NCBI GenBank assembly: GCA_963725395.1
Contig: CAVRYH010000005.1
Span: forward strand, 124,001-188,000
Direction: 5' to 3'
Length of the DNA: 64,000 bases
Source of the DNA: Bog-756 sp963725395
Lineage (GTDB): Bacteria; Actinomycetota; Acidimicrobiia; Acidimicrobiales; RAAP-2
The notes below the pieces were generated by a model, which saw only the letters and a program-made list of their open reading frames with translations, did not search any database and was not told where the DNA came from. The stretch's first letter is position 1; each line of letters opens with the position of its first letter. The position numbers and the translations under genes are program-made. Below are positions 51,219-59,997 of the stretch, in pieces.

Positions 51219-51977
51219 GTGCCCGGTAGTGTCGGCACGGTGGAGCGCACATCCAGACCGAAGGAGCGTCGCGTCGCCTTTGTGTGCGCCATGCCCATGG
51301 AGCTCGCGCCCCTCAGAAAAAAGCTCGGGCTGAGGCGGGCCGCGTTCGGGCCGGTCGAAGGATTCGAGGGCACGGTGGCCGGGAGGCCGGCACTGGCCGC
51401 CGTCAGCGGGATAGGAACGGCCCGGGCGGCCGATCTCGTCACCAGGCTCTTGGACGCGGTGTCCGTGGAGCGCGTCGTGGTGGTGGGCATCGCTGGTTCG
51501 ACCGAGGAGGACGCGGTGATCGGCTCGCTCGTGGTCCCCGAGGTGGTGGTCGACGGAAGCTCGGGCACCGAGTACGCACCCGAGCCGCTGGCCGGCGCCG
51601 TCCCGAGGGGGAAACTCTGGACGTCGGACGCCCTCATCAGCGACGATGACGCGGTCGCCGATCTGCGGGACCAGGGGGTGATAGCCCTCGACATGGAGAC
51701 GGCCGCCGTTGGCGAGATCTGTGAGCGCCGTGGGACGCCGTGGTCGGTATTCCGCTGTGTCAGCGACCGGACCGCCGACCGCCTGGTGAACGACGAGGTC
51801 CTCGGCCTCAGTCGTCCCGACGGGACCCCTGATGCCGGGGCCGTGGTGGCCCACCTGGCCAAACGCCCGTCCAGCATCAGGACGCTGGCCCGGATGGCCG
51901 GTGACGCGCGATTGGCCTCTCGTGTGGCCGCCGAACGGGCGATCGAAGCGGTGGCGCTCAGCGCGCCCAGCCGCTGA
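51219..51977 (+). CDS. Nucleoside phosphorylase/MTA-SAH nucleosidase-like enzyme
   Basis: A 252-residue enzyme of the PNP/UDP phosphorylase fold. RVAFVCAMPMELAPL is the first strand, VVVVGIAGST the phosphate or ribose region, ALDMETAAV the purine-ribose-binding ME(T/G)AA motif, and RCVSDRTAD the base-binding aspartate. It probably cleaves a purine nucleoside such as methylthioadenosine or adenosylhomocysteine, giving adenine. The first residue is uncertain: GTG at 51219, 51231 or 51240. Its end overlaps the end of the adenine deaminase gene by 20 bases (tail to tail). Confidence 0.8.
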   Translation: MPGSVGTVERTSRPKERRVAFVCAMPMELAPLRKKLGLRRAAFGPVEGFEGTVAGRPALAAVSGIGTARAADLVTRLLDAVSVERVVVVGIAGSTEEDAVIGSLVVPEVVVDGSSGTEYAPEPLAGAVPRGKLWTSDALISDDDAVADLRDQGVIALDMETAAVGEICERRGTPWSVFRCVSDRTADRLVNDEVLGLSRPDGTPDAGAVVAHLAKRPSSIRTLARMAGDARLASRVAAERAIEAVALSAPSR

Positions 51978-53028
51978 CGGCAGAGCGCTCTGCATAGCGG
52001 CCCAACTCGGCAAGCCGCTCCCTTTTGGCGTCCTCGCTGAGGAACGACGACTCGAACGAGTGACGCGCCAGCGCCACGACCTCGGACGGTCCGAGATCGA
52101 GTGCTCGTGACACGGCCTCCAGATTGTCGGCGACGTAGCCACCGAAGTAGGCGGGGTCGTCCGAGTTCACCGTGACCATCAACCCCAGTCGGAGCAGCTC
52201 GGCCAGATTGTGATCAGCCAGATCCTGGAACACCCCGAGTTTCACATTGGAGAGCGGACAGACGGTCAAAGGGATCCGTTCGGCCCGTAGCCGGTCGACG
52301 AGCAGCGGGTCCTCGCTGCACCGCACCCCATGATCGACGCGTCGCACGTGCAGCAGGTCCAGCGCCTGCCAGATGTACTCGGGTGGGCCCTCCTCGCCGG
52401 CGTGGGCCACCGCGAGCAGTCCTTCCTCGGCGGCGCGCCGGAACACGGCTTCGAAGAGTGAGGGTGGGTGGCCCCGTTCCGAGGAGTCGAGCCCGACGGC
52501 TGTGATCAGCTGGCGGTAGGGGAGGAGCTCCTCCAACGTCTCCATGGCGGCAGCCGCACTCAGGTGGCGGAGGAAGCACGGGATCAGGCGCCATGTGGCA
52601 CGCCGCTCGCCATCGCCGCCGTCCTCGAGCCCCCGGGCGATCCCCTCCACCACCGCTCCGAGCGGCACGCCCCGGTCGGTGTGGGACTGTGGATCGAAGA
52701 ACACCTCGGCGTGGACGACCCCCTGAGCGGCGGCGCGACCGAGGTAGGCGACCGTCAGCTCGTAGAAGTCCAGTTCGGTCCTCAGGACCGCGCATCCCGC
52801 GTAGTAGACGTCGAGAAAGGCCTGGAGGTCATCGAAGGCGTAGGCGGCGCGGGCGGCGTCGGGGTCGGCGAAGGGGAGGGGCATTCGGTTCCGTTCGGCG
52901 AAGGCGAGCATCATCTCCGGCTCGAGTGTCCCTTCGAGGTGGAGGTGGAGCTCAGCCTTCGGTAGGTGGCGGATAAACGCGGCGCGCTCGTCGAGCGGGC
53001 CGGCATCCGATCTCGGGCCACCAAGCAT
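51958..53028 (-). CDS. Adenine deaminase (adenosine deaminase superfamily)
   Basis: A 356-residue metal-dependent deaminase. LPKAELHLHLEGTLEPEMM has the HxH zinc ligands; DSSERGHPPS, VAHAGEEGPPEYIW (third His plus catalytic Glu), RVDHGVR and VNSDDPAYFGG (metal-binding Asp) follow. The blocks HTDRGVP and DSSE.GHPPS resemble bacterial adenine deaminase of the PA0148 type, which turns adenine into hypoxanthine. I chose ATG at 53028; the long upstream frame is not protein-like. The gene ends inside the last codons of the nucleosidase gene. Confidence 0.88.
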   Translation of the reverse strand: MLGGPRSDAGPLDERAAFIRHLPKAELHLHLEGTLEPEMMLAFAERNRMPLPFADPDAARAAYAFDDLQAFLDVYYAGCAVLRTELDFYELTVAYLGRAAAQGVVHAEVFFDPQSHTDRGVPLGAVVEGIARGLEDGGDGERRATWRLIPCFLRHLSAAAAMETLEELLPYRQLITAVGLDSSERGHPPSLFEAVFRRAAEEGLLAVAHAGEEGPPEYIWQALDLLHVRRVDHGVRCSEDPLLVDRLRAERIPLTVCPLSNVKLGVFQDLADHNLAELLRLGLMVTVNSDDPAYFGGYVADNLEAVSRALDLGPSEVVALARHSFESSFLSEDAKRERLAELGRYAERSAVSGWAR

Positions 53029-53154
53029 GGCCCGGATGGTATCCGCCGGCTGGCGGGCTGCGACAGGTTTGCCAGCTGGGCATCCGGGTACGGCAGGCCC
53101 AACCGACCGAGGATGGTTTCGATGGAGTTGCACGGGAGCCAAGGTGGATCGATC

Positions 53155-53313
53155 GTGGCGGAGCGACTTACCGGCGGGTCGAGCCCGCCGGTGCACGAAA
53201 GGGACCGGATCTGTGCTCTCCCGTCCTGCGGCGTCCGTCTGTCCATCTACAACGGGTCGGAGTACTGCGCGCTCCACGAGAGGCCGCGCCCACACGGTCG
53301 GGCCGGACACTGA
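53155..53313 (+). CDS. Small zinc-binding-type protein, 52 residues
   Basis: GTG at 53155 gives a 52-residue product with RICALPSCGVRLSIYNGSEYCALH, a C-x4-C-x13-C-x2-H arrangement with the LSIYN signature typical of short actinobacterial zinc-ribbon tails often attached to regulators. An upstream ATG at 53122 would add 11 residues. Here it is free-standing. The role is unknown. Confidence 0.6.
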   Translation: MAERLTGGSSPPVHERDRICALPSCGVRLSIYNGSEYCALHERPRPHGRAGH

Positions 53314-53356
53314 CCGATCTGAAGGTCCCTGCGGCGGAAGGACCAGGTACCAAGTA

Positions 53357-54310
53357 CTAGGCCGCCCCCTGGCGATCAGACGGCGGTCCGGCCGTCGCGT
53401 CGCCGCGCGCCGGGACAGGGACCCGCAGGAGGTCCTCGCCGACGACCACCTCGGTGAAGATGGACATCGCCTGGTCGAGGAGCGGCCGCACGTCGGGGTA
53501 CCGCTGCGAGAAGTGGGTCAGAACCAATCGCCGGGCCCCTGCATCCCGGGCCACCCGGGCGGCGTCGGAAGCAGTCAGGTGCCGGTACCGGCGAGCCAGG
53601 GTCACGTCCGCGTCCGAGAAGGTCGCCTCGCAGACCAACAGATCGGCCTGCGCCGCCAGATCCACGGTGGCGTCGCAGATGCCCGTGTCCATCACGAAGG
53701 CCATCCGCTGGCCGCTCCTCGGACGGCTGACCTCGTCGAGGGTCACACGACCTCCGCGTCCCTTGACCGATCCTGTACGGGTGAGTTGCCCGATCGCCTC
53801 GCCCTCGATGCCGGCGGCGGCCAGACGTTCGGGGAGCATGGTCCGGCCGGGGGGCTCCTCGACGCGCCAGCCGAAGGTCTCGGGCTCGTGATCCAGTCGG
53901 ACCGCCACGATGGACAGGGCCCCGTCGGCCATCACTGTCCCGTTCCCGACGACCGGTCGGGGCCGGACATCGATCCGGCCACCGAAGGCAGACGCGTTCC
54001 TGAGCCTCCGGAAGTAGCCGGTGCCGCTCGCGGGGAACACGACGTCCACGCCGTGGGGCACGCCGTCCAACGCCATGCGCTGGAGCACGCCGGGGAGCCC
54101 GAGGCAGTGGTCGCCATGGAAGTGGGTGATGCAGATGTGGCGGATGGTCCACGCCGACACACCGGCCAACACCATCTGGCGCTGGGTCCCTTCACCGGGG
54201 TCGAACAGCACCGACCGCCCGTCCCAGCGGAGTAGGTATCCGTTGTGGTTCCGATGGCGGGTGGGAGCCTGGCTTGCCGTACCGAGGATCACCAGCTCAC
54301 GCGACGGCAT
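53357..54310 (-). CDS. rnz: Ribonuclease Z
   Basis: A 317-residue metallo-beta-lactamase nuclease that trims the 3' end of tRNA precursors. Zinc motif HFHGDH is at residues 64-68 region (H63, H65, D67, H68), followed by GLPG; VFPASGTGYF, MDTGIC and LTHFSQRY are further conserved blocks. LVILGTASQAPTRHRNHNGYLLRWD is the family start. ATG at 54310 starts eight bases after the Nudix stop, so it is the third gene of a minus-strand operon (LLM, Nudix, rnz). Confidence 0.93.
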   Translation of the reverse strand: MPSRELVILGTASQAPTRHRNHNGYLLRWDGRSVLFDPGEGTQRQMVLAGVSAWTIRHICITHFHGDHCLGLPGVLQRMALDGVPHGVDVVFPASGTGYFRRLRNASAFGGRIDVRPRPVVGNGTVMADGALSIVAVRLDHEPETFGWRVEEPPGRTMLPERLAAAGIEGEAIGQLTRTGSVKGRGGRVTLDEVSRPRSGQRMAFVMDTGICDATVDLAAQADLLVCEATFSDADVTLARRYRHLTASDAARVARDAGARRLVLTHFSQRYPDVRPLLDQAMSIFTEVVVGEDLLRVPVPARGDATAGPPSDRQGAA

Positions 54311-54318
54311 GCTCTCGG

Positions 54319-54789
54319 CTACCGGTCTTCCACGAGGTCCACGAGCCGGTCGAGGAACGCCGCCTGGGACGTGACCAGGCGCGTCCTGGCCCGGGTGAGG
54401 CCCATCCACTCCGCCCGGTCGACCTCGGGAAAGTGCCGGGTCCTTCCCGAGCGGGGTGGCCATTCCAGCTCGAACTGATTGCTAGCCACGAACTCGAGCA
54501 CCTGTGCGCCGACGTCGACGGCCCAGACATGGACGAGCTTGCCCCCACTCTGGCGGATCTCGCCCAAGTCGAGGCGCTCCCCCTCGGGGGCCGGAGCCCC
54601 GATCTCCTCTTCGAACTCGCGCTCGGCGGCGACGAGCGCGTTCTCGTCGCCGTCGAACTCCCCCTTGGCCACGGACCAGGCGTGTTCGTCCTTGCCGCTC
54701 CAAAAGGGCCCGCCCGGGTGGACGATCAAGACCTCGATCGCCCCGGCCGACGATCTCCGGAACGGAAGGATCCCTGCGCTGGTGACCAC
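54319..54789 (-). CDS. Nudix hydrolase
   Basis: A 156-residue protein with an exact Nudix box at residues 43-65 (G, x5, E, x7, REFEEEIGA). SAGILPFRRSSAGAIEVLIVHPGGP and WSVAKGEF precede it. It hydrolyses a nucleoside diphosphate linked to another moiety; the family form with PFW and AWSVAKGEFD resembles NUDIX enzymes acting on diadenosine polyphosphates or (d)NTPs. The start is ATG at 54789. It is the middle gene between LLM oxidoreductase and rnz. Confidence 0.9.
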   Translation of the reverse strand: MVTSAGILPFRRSSAGAIEVLIVHPGGPFWSGKDEHAWSVAKGEFDGDENALVAAEREFEEEIGAPAPEGERLDLGEIRQSGGKLVHVWAVDVGAQVLEFVASNQFELEWPPRSGRTRHFPEVDRAEWMGLTRARTRLVTSQAAFLDRLVDLVEDR

Positions 54790-54809
54790 GTCCGCTCCGG
54801 CGCCGGAGC

Positions 54810-55751
54810 TCAGGTCCCCGACAGCTTGGAGACGACGGGGCCGAGCTCCTGCCAGCTGTCGGCCTCGATCGACCAGTAGGAGATGCCGTACTCCTCACGC
54901 CGCCATTCGAGCTCCTCGGCCATCTCGTCGAGTGTCCCGAGGAGGGCGAGTGGGACGTGGAGGGCGTCATCACTGGCGATGCCGAAATGCGGTGCCATGG
55001 CATCCGCCATGCCCCGGGCGTCGTCGGTTACGAGGACGAAGCCGATGAGGGCGTTCAGCTCGAGCTCGGCGAAACGGTCGCCCGCGGCCTCTCTCACCCA
55101 GGACACCTTCTCCCGTGTACGTTCGGGTGAGGCGTTCGGCGCCGTTTCGGGCCCGCCGGTTCCCTCTCGCAGATTGACGTTGATGCTGACGATGTCGGCG
55201 TGACGGGCGGCGATCGAGAGGACCCGCTTGCCCCCACCGCCGATGATGAGGGGTGGACCGGGCCGTTGCACCGGTCGGGGGTGTAGTTCGTGCTGATGCA
55301 CCTGGTAATGACTGCCGTCGAACGAGAACGGTCCCTCGGTGCGGAGCAGTCCCTGCACGACCTGGACCGCTTCTTCGAACCGGTCCACTCTGACCGCGGG
55401 CGGGTCGTAGGGGATCCCGGCCTCTTCGTAGTCGGTGCGCATCCAGCCGGCGCCCAGGCTGAGCTCGAACCGACCCTCACTCAGGTAGTCCAGTGTGGCG
55501 GCCTCTTTGGCCAGCACCACGGGATGGCGGTAGTCGTTGCCGAACACGAGCGAGCCCAGTCGTAGCGTGGACGTGGCCGCGGCCACTGCAGCAAGGGCGG
55601 GGACGGGTGCCAGCTGGTCTCCGAGGTGGTCGGGCATGAGCAGCGATGCGTAGCCGAGGTCCTCGGCCCGCCGCGCCTGGTCGGCCCATGCTGCGGCATT
55701 CTCGGCTGAGCCGAGCTGCGCAGCGAAGCGGAACTTGCGGTCGTGTCCCAT
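54810..55751 (-). CDS. LLM-class F420-dependent oxidoreductase
   Basis: A 313-residue TIM-barrel flavin/F420 oxidoreductase. AEDLGYASLLMPDHLGDQ, RLGSLVFGNDYRHPVVLAKEAATLDYLSEGR and LSLGAGWMRTDYEEAGI are the conserved cofactor-binding blocks, typical of the actinobacterial TIGR03621-like group. It uses coenzyme F420 or FMN to reduce or oxidise an unknown substrate. I chose ATG at 55751; GGATGGGG stands upstream. It is the first gene of the LLM-Nudix-rnz operon and is divergent from CYTH-CHAD. Confidence 0.88.
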   Translation of the reverse strand: MGHDRKFRFAAQLGSAENAAAWADQARRAEDLGYASLLMPDHLGDQLAPVPALAAVAAATSTLRLGSLVFGNDYRHPVVLAKEAATLDYLSEGRFELSLGAGWMRTDYEEAGIPYDPPAVRVDRFEEAVQVVQGLLRTEGPFSFDGSHYQVHQHELHPRPVQRPGPPLIIGGGGKRVLSIAARHADIVSINVNLREGTGGPETAPNASPERTREKVSWVREAAGDRFAELELNALIGFVLVTDDARGMADAMAPHFGIASDDALHVPLALLGTLDEMAEELEWRREEYGISYWSIEADSWQELGPVVSKLSGT

Positions 55752-55935
55752 GGCCCCATCCTGCCTTATCCCCGGCTGAAGCCGCTCGGGCCGGGGCCAC
55801 TCCGGTTTGTCGTCCGAGGACGCCGGGTACGGCCCCCTTGCTATGCTCCTCGCCACAAGGTGGCTTCCCTGCTTTCTCGTGCGGTGCGACCCGCGCCGGG
55901 AAGTTCCTCCGGGCAATGACGTGGTCAGGTAGGCA

Positions 55936-57477
55936 ATGTCGACCGAGAGCCGATCCATCGAGCGAGAGGTCAAGTTGGCGGTCGAGCCGGGCTTCGAGCT
56001 CCCCGACCTCCGCCATGTGGCCGCCGGTTCGGTCCGTCTCCAGGACCAGGAGACACTGGCGCTCTATTTCGACACCCCCGACCTCCGCCTCTGGCGCAGC
56101 AGCATCACCCTCCGACACCGATCGGGAGAGAGACCCGGTCAGGGCACCTGGACCCTGAAGCTGCCACTGACCGGCACCGGGCCGACACTCGACCGGGACG
56201 AACTGTCGTGGTCCGGATCTCCCGAGTCGGTGCCCGGGGAGGCAGTGAGGATCATTCGGGGGGTGGTCCGCCGGGCGTCGCTCGGCCGGATCGCCGAGCT
56301 GAGGGCGACACGGCGGCGGGTCGTCCTCCGTGATTCGCACGGGGGTACCTGTGGGGAGATCGACGACGACACGGTGACCGCCGTGCTCGGAGGTGGGAAG
56401 GAGCGGCGGTTCCGCCAGATCGAACTCGAGCTCGGACCGTGCGGCGAAGCGGTGATGGGCGCGGTGGTGGTCGAGCTCACGCGGGCCGGGGCACGACCCG
56501 ACGGTGAGCCCAAACTGGGAAAGGCGCTGCGGCTGGCGGGCCAGGACGCCGCCGACTCGGGGCCCCCGAACCTCGACAGGCGGTCCCCGATGGAAGAGGT
56601 CGTGCGAGCGTCCATCGCGAGGAGCCTGAACCGCCTCGTCGAGCACGACATCCGGCTTCGCCTCGATGCTTCAGAACCGGCGGTCGAGGACGTCCACCAG
56701 GCCCGGGTGGCCACCCGGCGCCTCCGGTCCGACCTGAAGCTGCTCCATCGTGAGCTCGATCCGGCGTGGGTGGCGCACACGCGGGACGAGCTCAAATGGA
56801 TGGGTGCCGTGCTCGGGAAGGTGCGCGACGCCGACGTGCTCGGAGATGGCCTCTTCGCAGCCGAGTCGGTGACCGAAGCCGGGGGGACCCTCGAGCTCCG
56901 AGCGGCGCTGGAAGAGGACCGTCGTGCGGCGACCAGGGAGCTGGCGGTCACGTTGGACGGCGAGCGCTACCTGAGTCTGCTCGACCGGCTGACCGCGGCA
57001 TCGAGACTGCCTCCCCTCTATGCCACGGACCGGGCACGCCACAAGGGCCATGGCGCAGCCCACCAGGCCAGGGCGAAAAAAGTGCTGCCGAAACTGGTGC
57101 GCCGGCAGTGGCGAGCCCTCCGGCGGTCGGTGCGATCGGCGGGGGACCATCCGAGCGACGTGCAGCTCCACCGCATCCGCATCCGGGCCAAGCAGCTCCG
57201 TTATGCGGCCGAGACGGCGCTCCCGGTGATTGGGCAGCCTGCGCGGAGGGTGGCCACGGCCGCGGAGGACCTCCAGACCATCCTGGGTGAACACCACGAT
57301 GCCGTGGCGGCCGAGCAGTGGCTGCGTCATCGGGCGCTCAGCGGCACCCGGAGCGCGGCGTTCTCCGCCGGGGTACTGGTCGCCGCGGAGCGTCGACGGC
57401 AACACAAGCTGCGCGGCCGGTGGCGCGCGGTCTGGGACAAGCTCGACAGCAAAGCGCTGCTCCGGTCGCTCGGTTGA
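55936..57477 (+). CDS. CYTH-CHAD domain protein
   Basis: A 513-residue fusion. The CYTH (triphosphate tunnel) domain, residues about 5-200, starts with the ExExK signature EREVK at 9-13 and has TLALYFDTPDLRL. The CHAD domain, about 215-505, has VHQARVATRRLRSDLKLLHRELD and LHRIRIRAKQLRYAAE, rich in His/Arg. CHAD domains bind polyphosphate, and CYTH enzymes hydrolyse triphosphates, so a role in polyphosphate handling is likely. The start is ATG at 55936 with AGGT upstream only. Tandem hairpins follow the stop. Confidence 0.93.
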   Translation: MSTESRSIEREVKLAVEPGFELPDLRHVAAGSVRLQDQETLALYFDTPDLRLWRSSITLRHRSGERPGQGTWTLKLPLTGTGPTLDRDELSWSGSPESVPGEAVRIIRGVVRRASLGRIAELRATRRRVVLRDSHGGTCGEIDDDTVTAVLGGGKERRFRQIELELGPCGEAVMGAVVVELTRAGARPDGEPKLGKALRLAGQDAADSGPPNLDRRSPMEEVVRASIARSLNRLVEHDIRLRLDASEPAVEDVHQARVATRRLRSDLKLLHRELDPAWVAHTRDELKWMGAVLGKVRDADVLGDGLFAAESVTEAGGTLELRAALEEDRRAATRELAVTLDGERYLSLLDRLTAASRLPPLYATDRARHKGHGAAHQARAKKVLPKLVRRQWRALRRSVRSAGDHPSDVQLHRIRIRAKQLRYAAETALPVIGQPARRVATAAEDLQTILGEHHDAVAAEQWLRHRALSGTRSAAFSAGVLVAAERRRQHKLRGRWRAVWDKLDSKALLRSLG

Positions 57478-57483
57478 CGGGTC

Positions 57484-57523
57484 GGCGGCCGAAGCCGCCA
57501 CCGCCGTTCCCCGCCGGCGGTGG
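57484..57523 (+). terminator. Overlapping GC-rich hairpins after CYTH-CHAD
   Basis: GGCGGC, CGAA, GCCGCC (57484-57499), then CCACCGCCG and CGGCGGTGG with an 8-base loop (57498-57523). They overlap by two bases and start seven bases after the stop codon. Both are strong stems without a T-tract. Confidence 0.6.
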
Positions 57524-57624
57524 GGCCATCGGGCCGCGGAGGGATTGTCTTCGGAACGCAGCCCCGGCCCTCCAGCCCCTGCGGACCTCGGTGAGCTTCG
57601 GGGGCAGGATAGGGTTCACCCGGT

Positions 57625-58548
57625 ATGGGCAGTGGATGCACGGAGTCGGGCAACCTTGTGGCGGCGGCCACCGGCGCGTTGACCGCCTTGGGGCCGGCCG
57701 CTTGGGCCGAAGCGGCGCGGTTCGATCGGGTTGAGCTCTTCACCCTGGTCGCCGCGGTGTGTGCCGACCAGTACGGGCTACCGCCGCTCTCCGGTCCGCC
57801 GGCGGCTGGCCGCGGGACGGACGGAACCGTTCCCGTTCCGGCCTGGCGCGCCCGCAACCTCGGCGCGTCGGACCGGGCCCTCCTCGAGTTCGCCGAGCAG
57901 TTCAGCGTCGATGTGTCCTCGGTCACCGACGACCAACGGTCGGCATTGGTCGAGCGGTGGGGGCCCGAATCGGCCACCGTGGTCGCTGTCGTGTTCGTCT
58001 CGGACTTCCTGCCCCGGGTGGGCACCGTCCTCGACGCTCTCGGCCGGCCTCTTCCCGTCGATGACGGCCCCGTGTCCGCACCGCCGATCTGGTCGGCCTT
58101 CGATCGCCTCATCCGGATCGTGCCCCGGCTCGACACCGTCGACCCCGTCACCTCGGAGCTGGTCCGTCTCTGGGGGGCGCGCCAACATCGGTGTCGGCTC
58201 TGTCAGTCGCTCCGGAGCAGGCCGGCCGTCCTGGCCGGGGCCGACGAGCGTTTCCTGGGCAACCTGGACGATTACGAGGAGAGCGGACTCTCCCCGTTCC
58301 AGAAGGCCGCCTTGGCGTTGACCGACGCCATGATCTGGCGACCCGGGCACATCGACGACGTCGTCGACCGTGTCCGGTCCCACGCCTCGGCCGACCAGTG
58401 CTCCGAGCTGGTGGCCGATGTCACCCGCAACGCGCTGAACAAGATCGCTGTCGCCCTCGGAGCGGACGCGGCCCATGTGGAGGACGGCATCGAGATCTAT
58501 GACATCGACCCCGACGGTGAGCTCGTCTACGGGCTGTCCGTCGACTGA
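57625..58548 (+). CDS. AhpD-like/carboxymuconolactone-decarboxylase-fold protein
   Basis: A 307-residue, nearly all-helical protein with two halves. The second half has the alkylhydroperoxidase-D pattern: SELVRLWGARQHRCRLCQSLR, with a CxxC pair preceded by H, near residue 190. NALNKIAVALG is a later conserved helix. The CxxC suggests a redox or peroxide role. The start is ATG at 57625. It precedes the GT39 gene by 93 bases. Confidence 0.7.
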   Translation: MGSGCTESGNLVAAATGALTALGPAAWAEAARFDRVELFTLVAAVCADQYGLPPLSGPPAAGRGTDGTVPVPAWRARNLGASDRALLEFAEQFSVDVSSVTDDQRSALVERWGPESATVVAVVFVSDFLPRVGTVLDALGRPLPVDDGPVSAPPIWSAFDRLIRIVPRLDTVDPVTSELVRLWGARQHRCRLCQSLRSRPAVLAGADERFLGNLDDYEESGLSPFQKAALALTDAMIWRPGHIDDVVDRVRSHASADQCSELVADVTRNALNKIAVALGADAAHVEDGIEIYDIDPDGELVYGLSVD

Positions 58549-58641
58549 GCCCGGGCCACCGGTGGGAGCATCCGCCCCTCGCCTTCCCGGCCGGGAGGGG
58601 ACTGTCCGGCAGACGGCGATGACCGGGGGCGGGTCCGGCAC

Positions 58642-59997
58642 GTGACGGTGACCTCCGTGGTCGAGGAGTCCGAGACCTCTCCCGGAGACCTGCCGGCGGC
58701 CGTCGGGGGGACCATGCGGTCGGGTCGTTTCGCCGGAGGGCTGGCCGGCATCGTCCTTGCCGGCCTGGCGCTGCGGGTCGGCTACGTCCTGGCGTTCACG
58801 CGTTATGAGAACGGCAAGCTCTACGACTCGTTCTGGTATGGGGTCACGGCGAACGAACTGTCACTGGGCCACTTCTTCGAGGAGCCGTTCGCCAGGGCCC
58901 CCACGGCTGCCCACCCGCCGTTGACCTCCCTGCTCATCGGAGGAGCCAGCTTCATCGTCGGACGCCACAACGGGACGACGGTCCAGCGGCTCACCATGGC
59001 GGTGCTGGGCGGTGCGGTGGTCCTCTGTGTCGGTCTGCTCGGAAGGGCCGTCGCCGGTCCGTGGGTGGGCCTGACTGCTGCCGGCCTGGCCGCCGTGGCT
59101 CCGACGTTCTGGATGCCGAGCGGCATCGTGATGTCCGAGACACCGGCGATGCTCCTCATGGCCCTGATCCTCCTGGCCGTGATCCGTGTCCTGCGATCCC
59201 CGTCGGTTCCGAGCGTGCTGCTCCTCGGGGCCGCGTGTGGGGCCGAGGCACTGGTCAGGGCCGAGCTCGTCCTGTTCGTCCCCTTCCTGCTGGTTCCCGC
59301 CGCGCTCCTGGCCCGCTCGCTGTCCCTTCGGCGCAGATTCGTGCTGGCGGGGATGGGTGTGCTGGCCTCGGTTGTCGTCATGGCCCCGTGGGTCGGCCGG
59401 AACCTCGCCACCTTCCAGGACACCACCACGCTCTCGACCGGCGAAGGGATCGCTCTGCTCGGGGCGAACTGTCCGCAGACCTACGGAGGTCCTGAACTGG
59501 GCTCGTGGGCTCTCGGTTGTGCCGCTTCCATCACCGGTGGCGACGAGTCGGTGGTGTCCTCCAAGGACCAGCACGCGGCGTCCGAGTACGCCGCCCACCA
59601 CGCCGACCGCATCCCGCTGGTCGTTCTCGCCCGGGTCGGTCGGTTGTGGGACTTCTACGAACCCATCCAGATGGCGGACGCCGACGTCAACGAGGGTCGC
59701 CCGGTTCCGGCGTCACTGGCCGGATTGGGCTTCTACTACGCCCTCCTCCCGCTCGGGGTCGCCGGGATCGTGATCTTCCGCCGGCGGGGGATCAGGCAGT
59801 GGTTCCTGCTGGTGCCGGCCGGGGTGGTCACGGTGGTGAGCGCCCTCGTCTACGGGCTCGTCCGCTTCCGTGCCCCCTTCGAGGTCTGCCTCGTCATCCT
59901 GGCCGCCCCTCCCTTGGTCCTGGCGGCCCAGTCGGTGGGGCGGCGCCTACGGTCGGCCCGCGGACCCGCACCCGTCGGCGTGGAGCAATCCGGGTGA
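58642..59997 (+). CDS. GT39-like membrane glycosyltransferase
   Basis: A 451-residue polytopic protein of the ArnT/PMT superfamily. ALRVGYVLAF is in helix 1, DSFWYGVTANEL the first outer loop with acidic residues, and HPPLTSLLIGG the family motif. About ten helices follow. Lacks the C-terminal domain of the larger protein at 2933-4990. Acceptor unknown. The start is GTG at 58642. Its stop overlaps the GTG start of the coaA frame (GTGA). Confidence 0.82.
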   Translation: MTVTSVVEESETSPGDLPAAVGGTMRSGRFAGGLAGIVLAGLALRVGYVLAFTRYENGKLYDSFWYGVTANELSLGHFFEEPFARAPTAAHPPLTSLLIGGASFIVGRHNGTTVQRLTMAVLGGAVVLCVGLLGRAVAGPWVGLTAAGLAAVAPTFWMPSGIVMSETPAMLLMALILLAVIRVLRSPSVPSVLLLGAACGAEALVRAELVLFVPFLLVPAALLARSLSLRRRFVLAGMGVLASVVVMAPWVGRNLATFQDTTTLSTGEGIALLGANCPQTYGGPELGSWALGCAASITGGDESVVSSKDQHAASEYAAHHADRIPLVVLARVGRLWDFYEPIQMADADVNEGRPVPASLAGLGFYYALLPLGVAGIVIFRRRGIRQWFLLVPAGVVTVVSALVYGLVRFRAPFEVCLVILAAPPLVLAAQSVGRRLRSARGPAPVGVEQSG

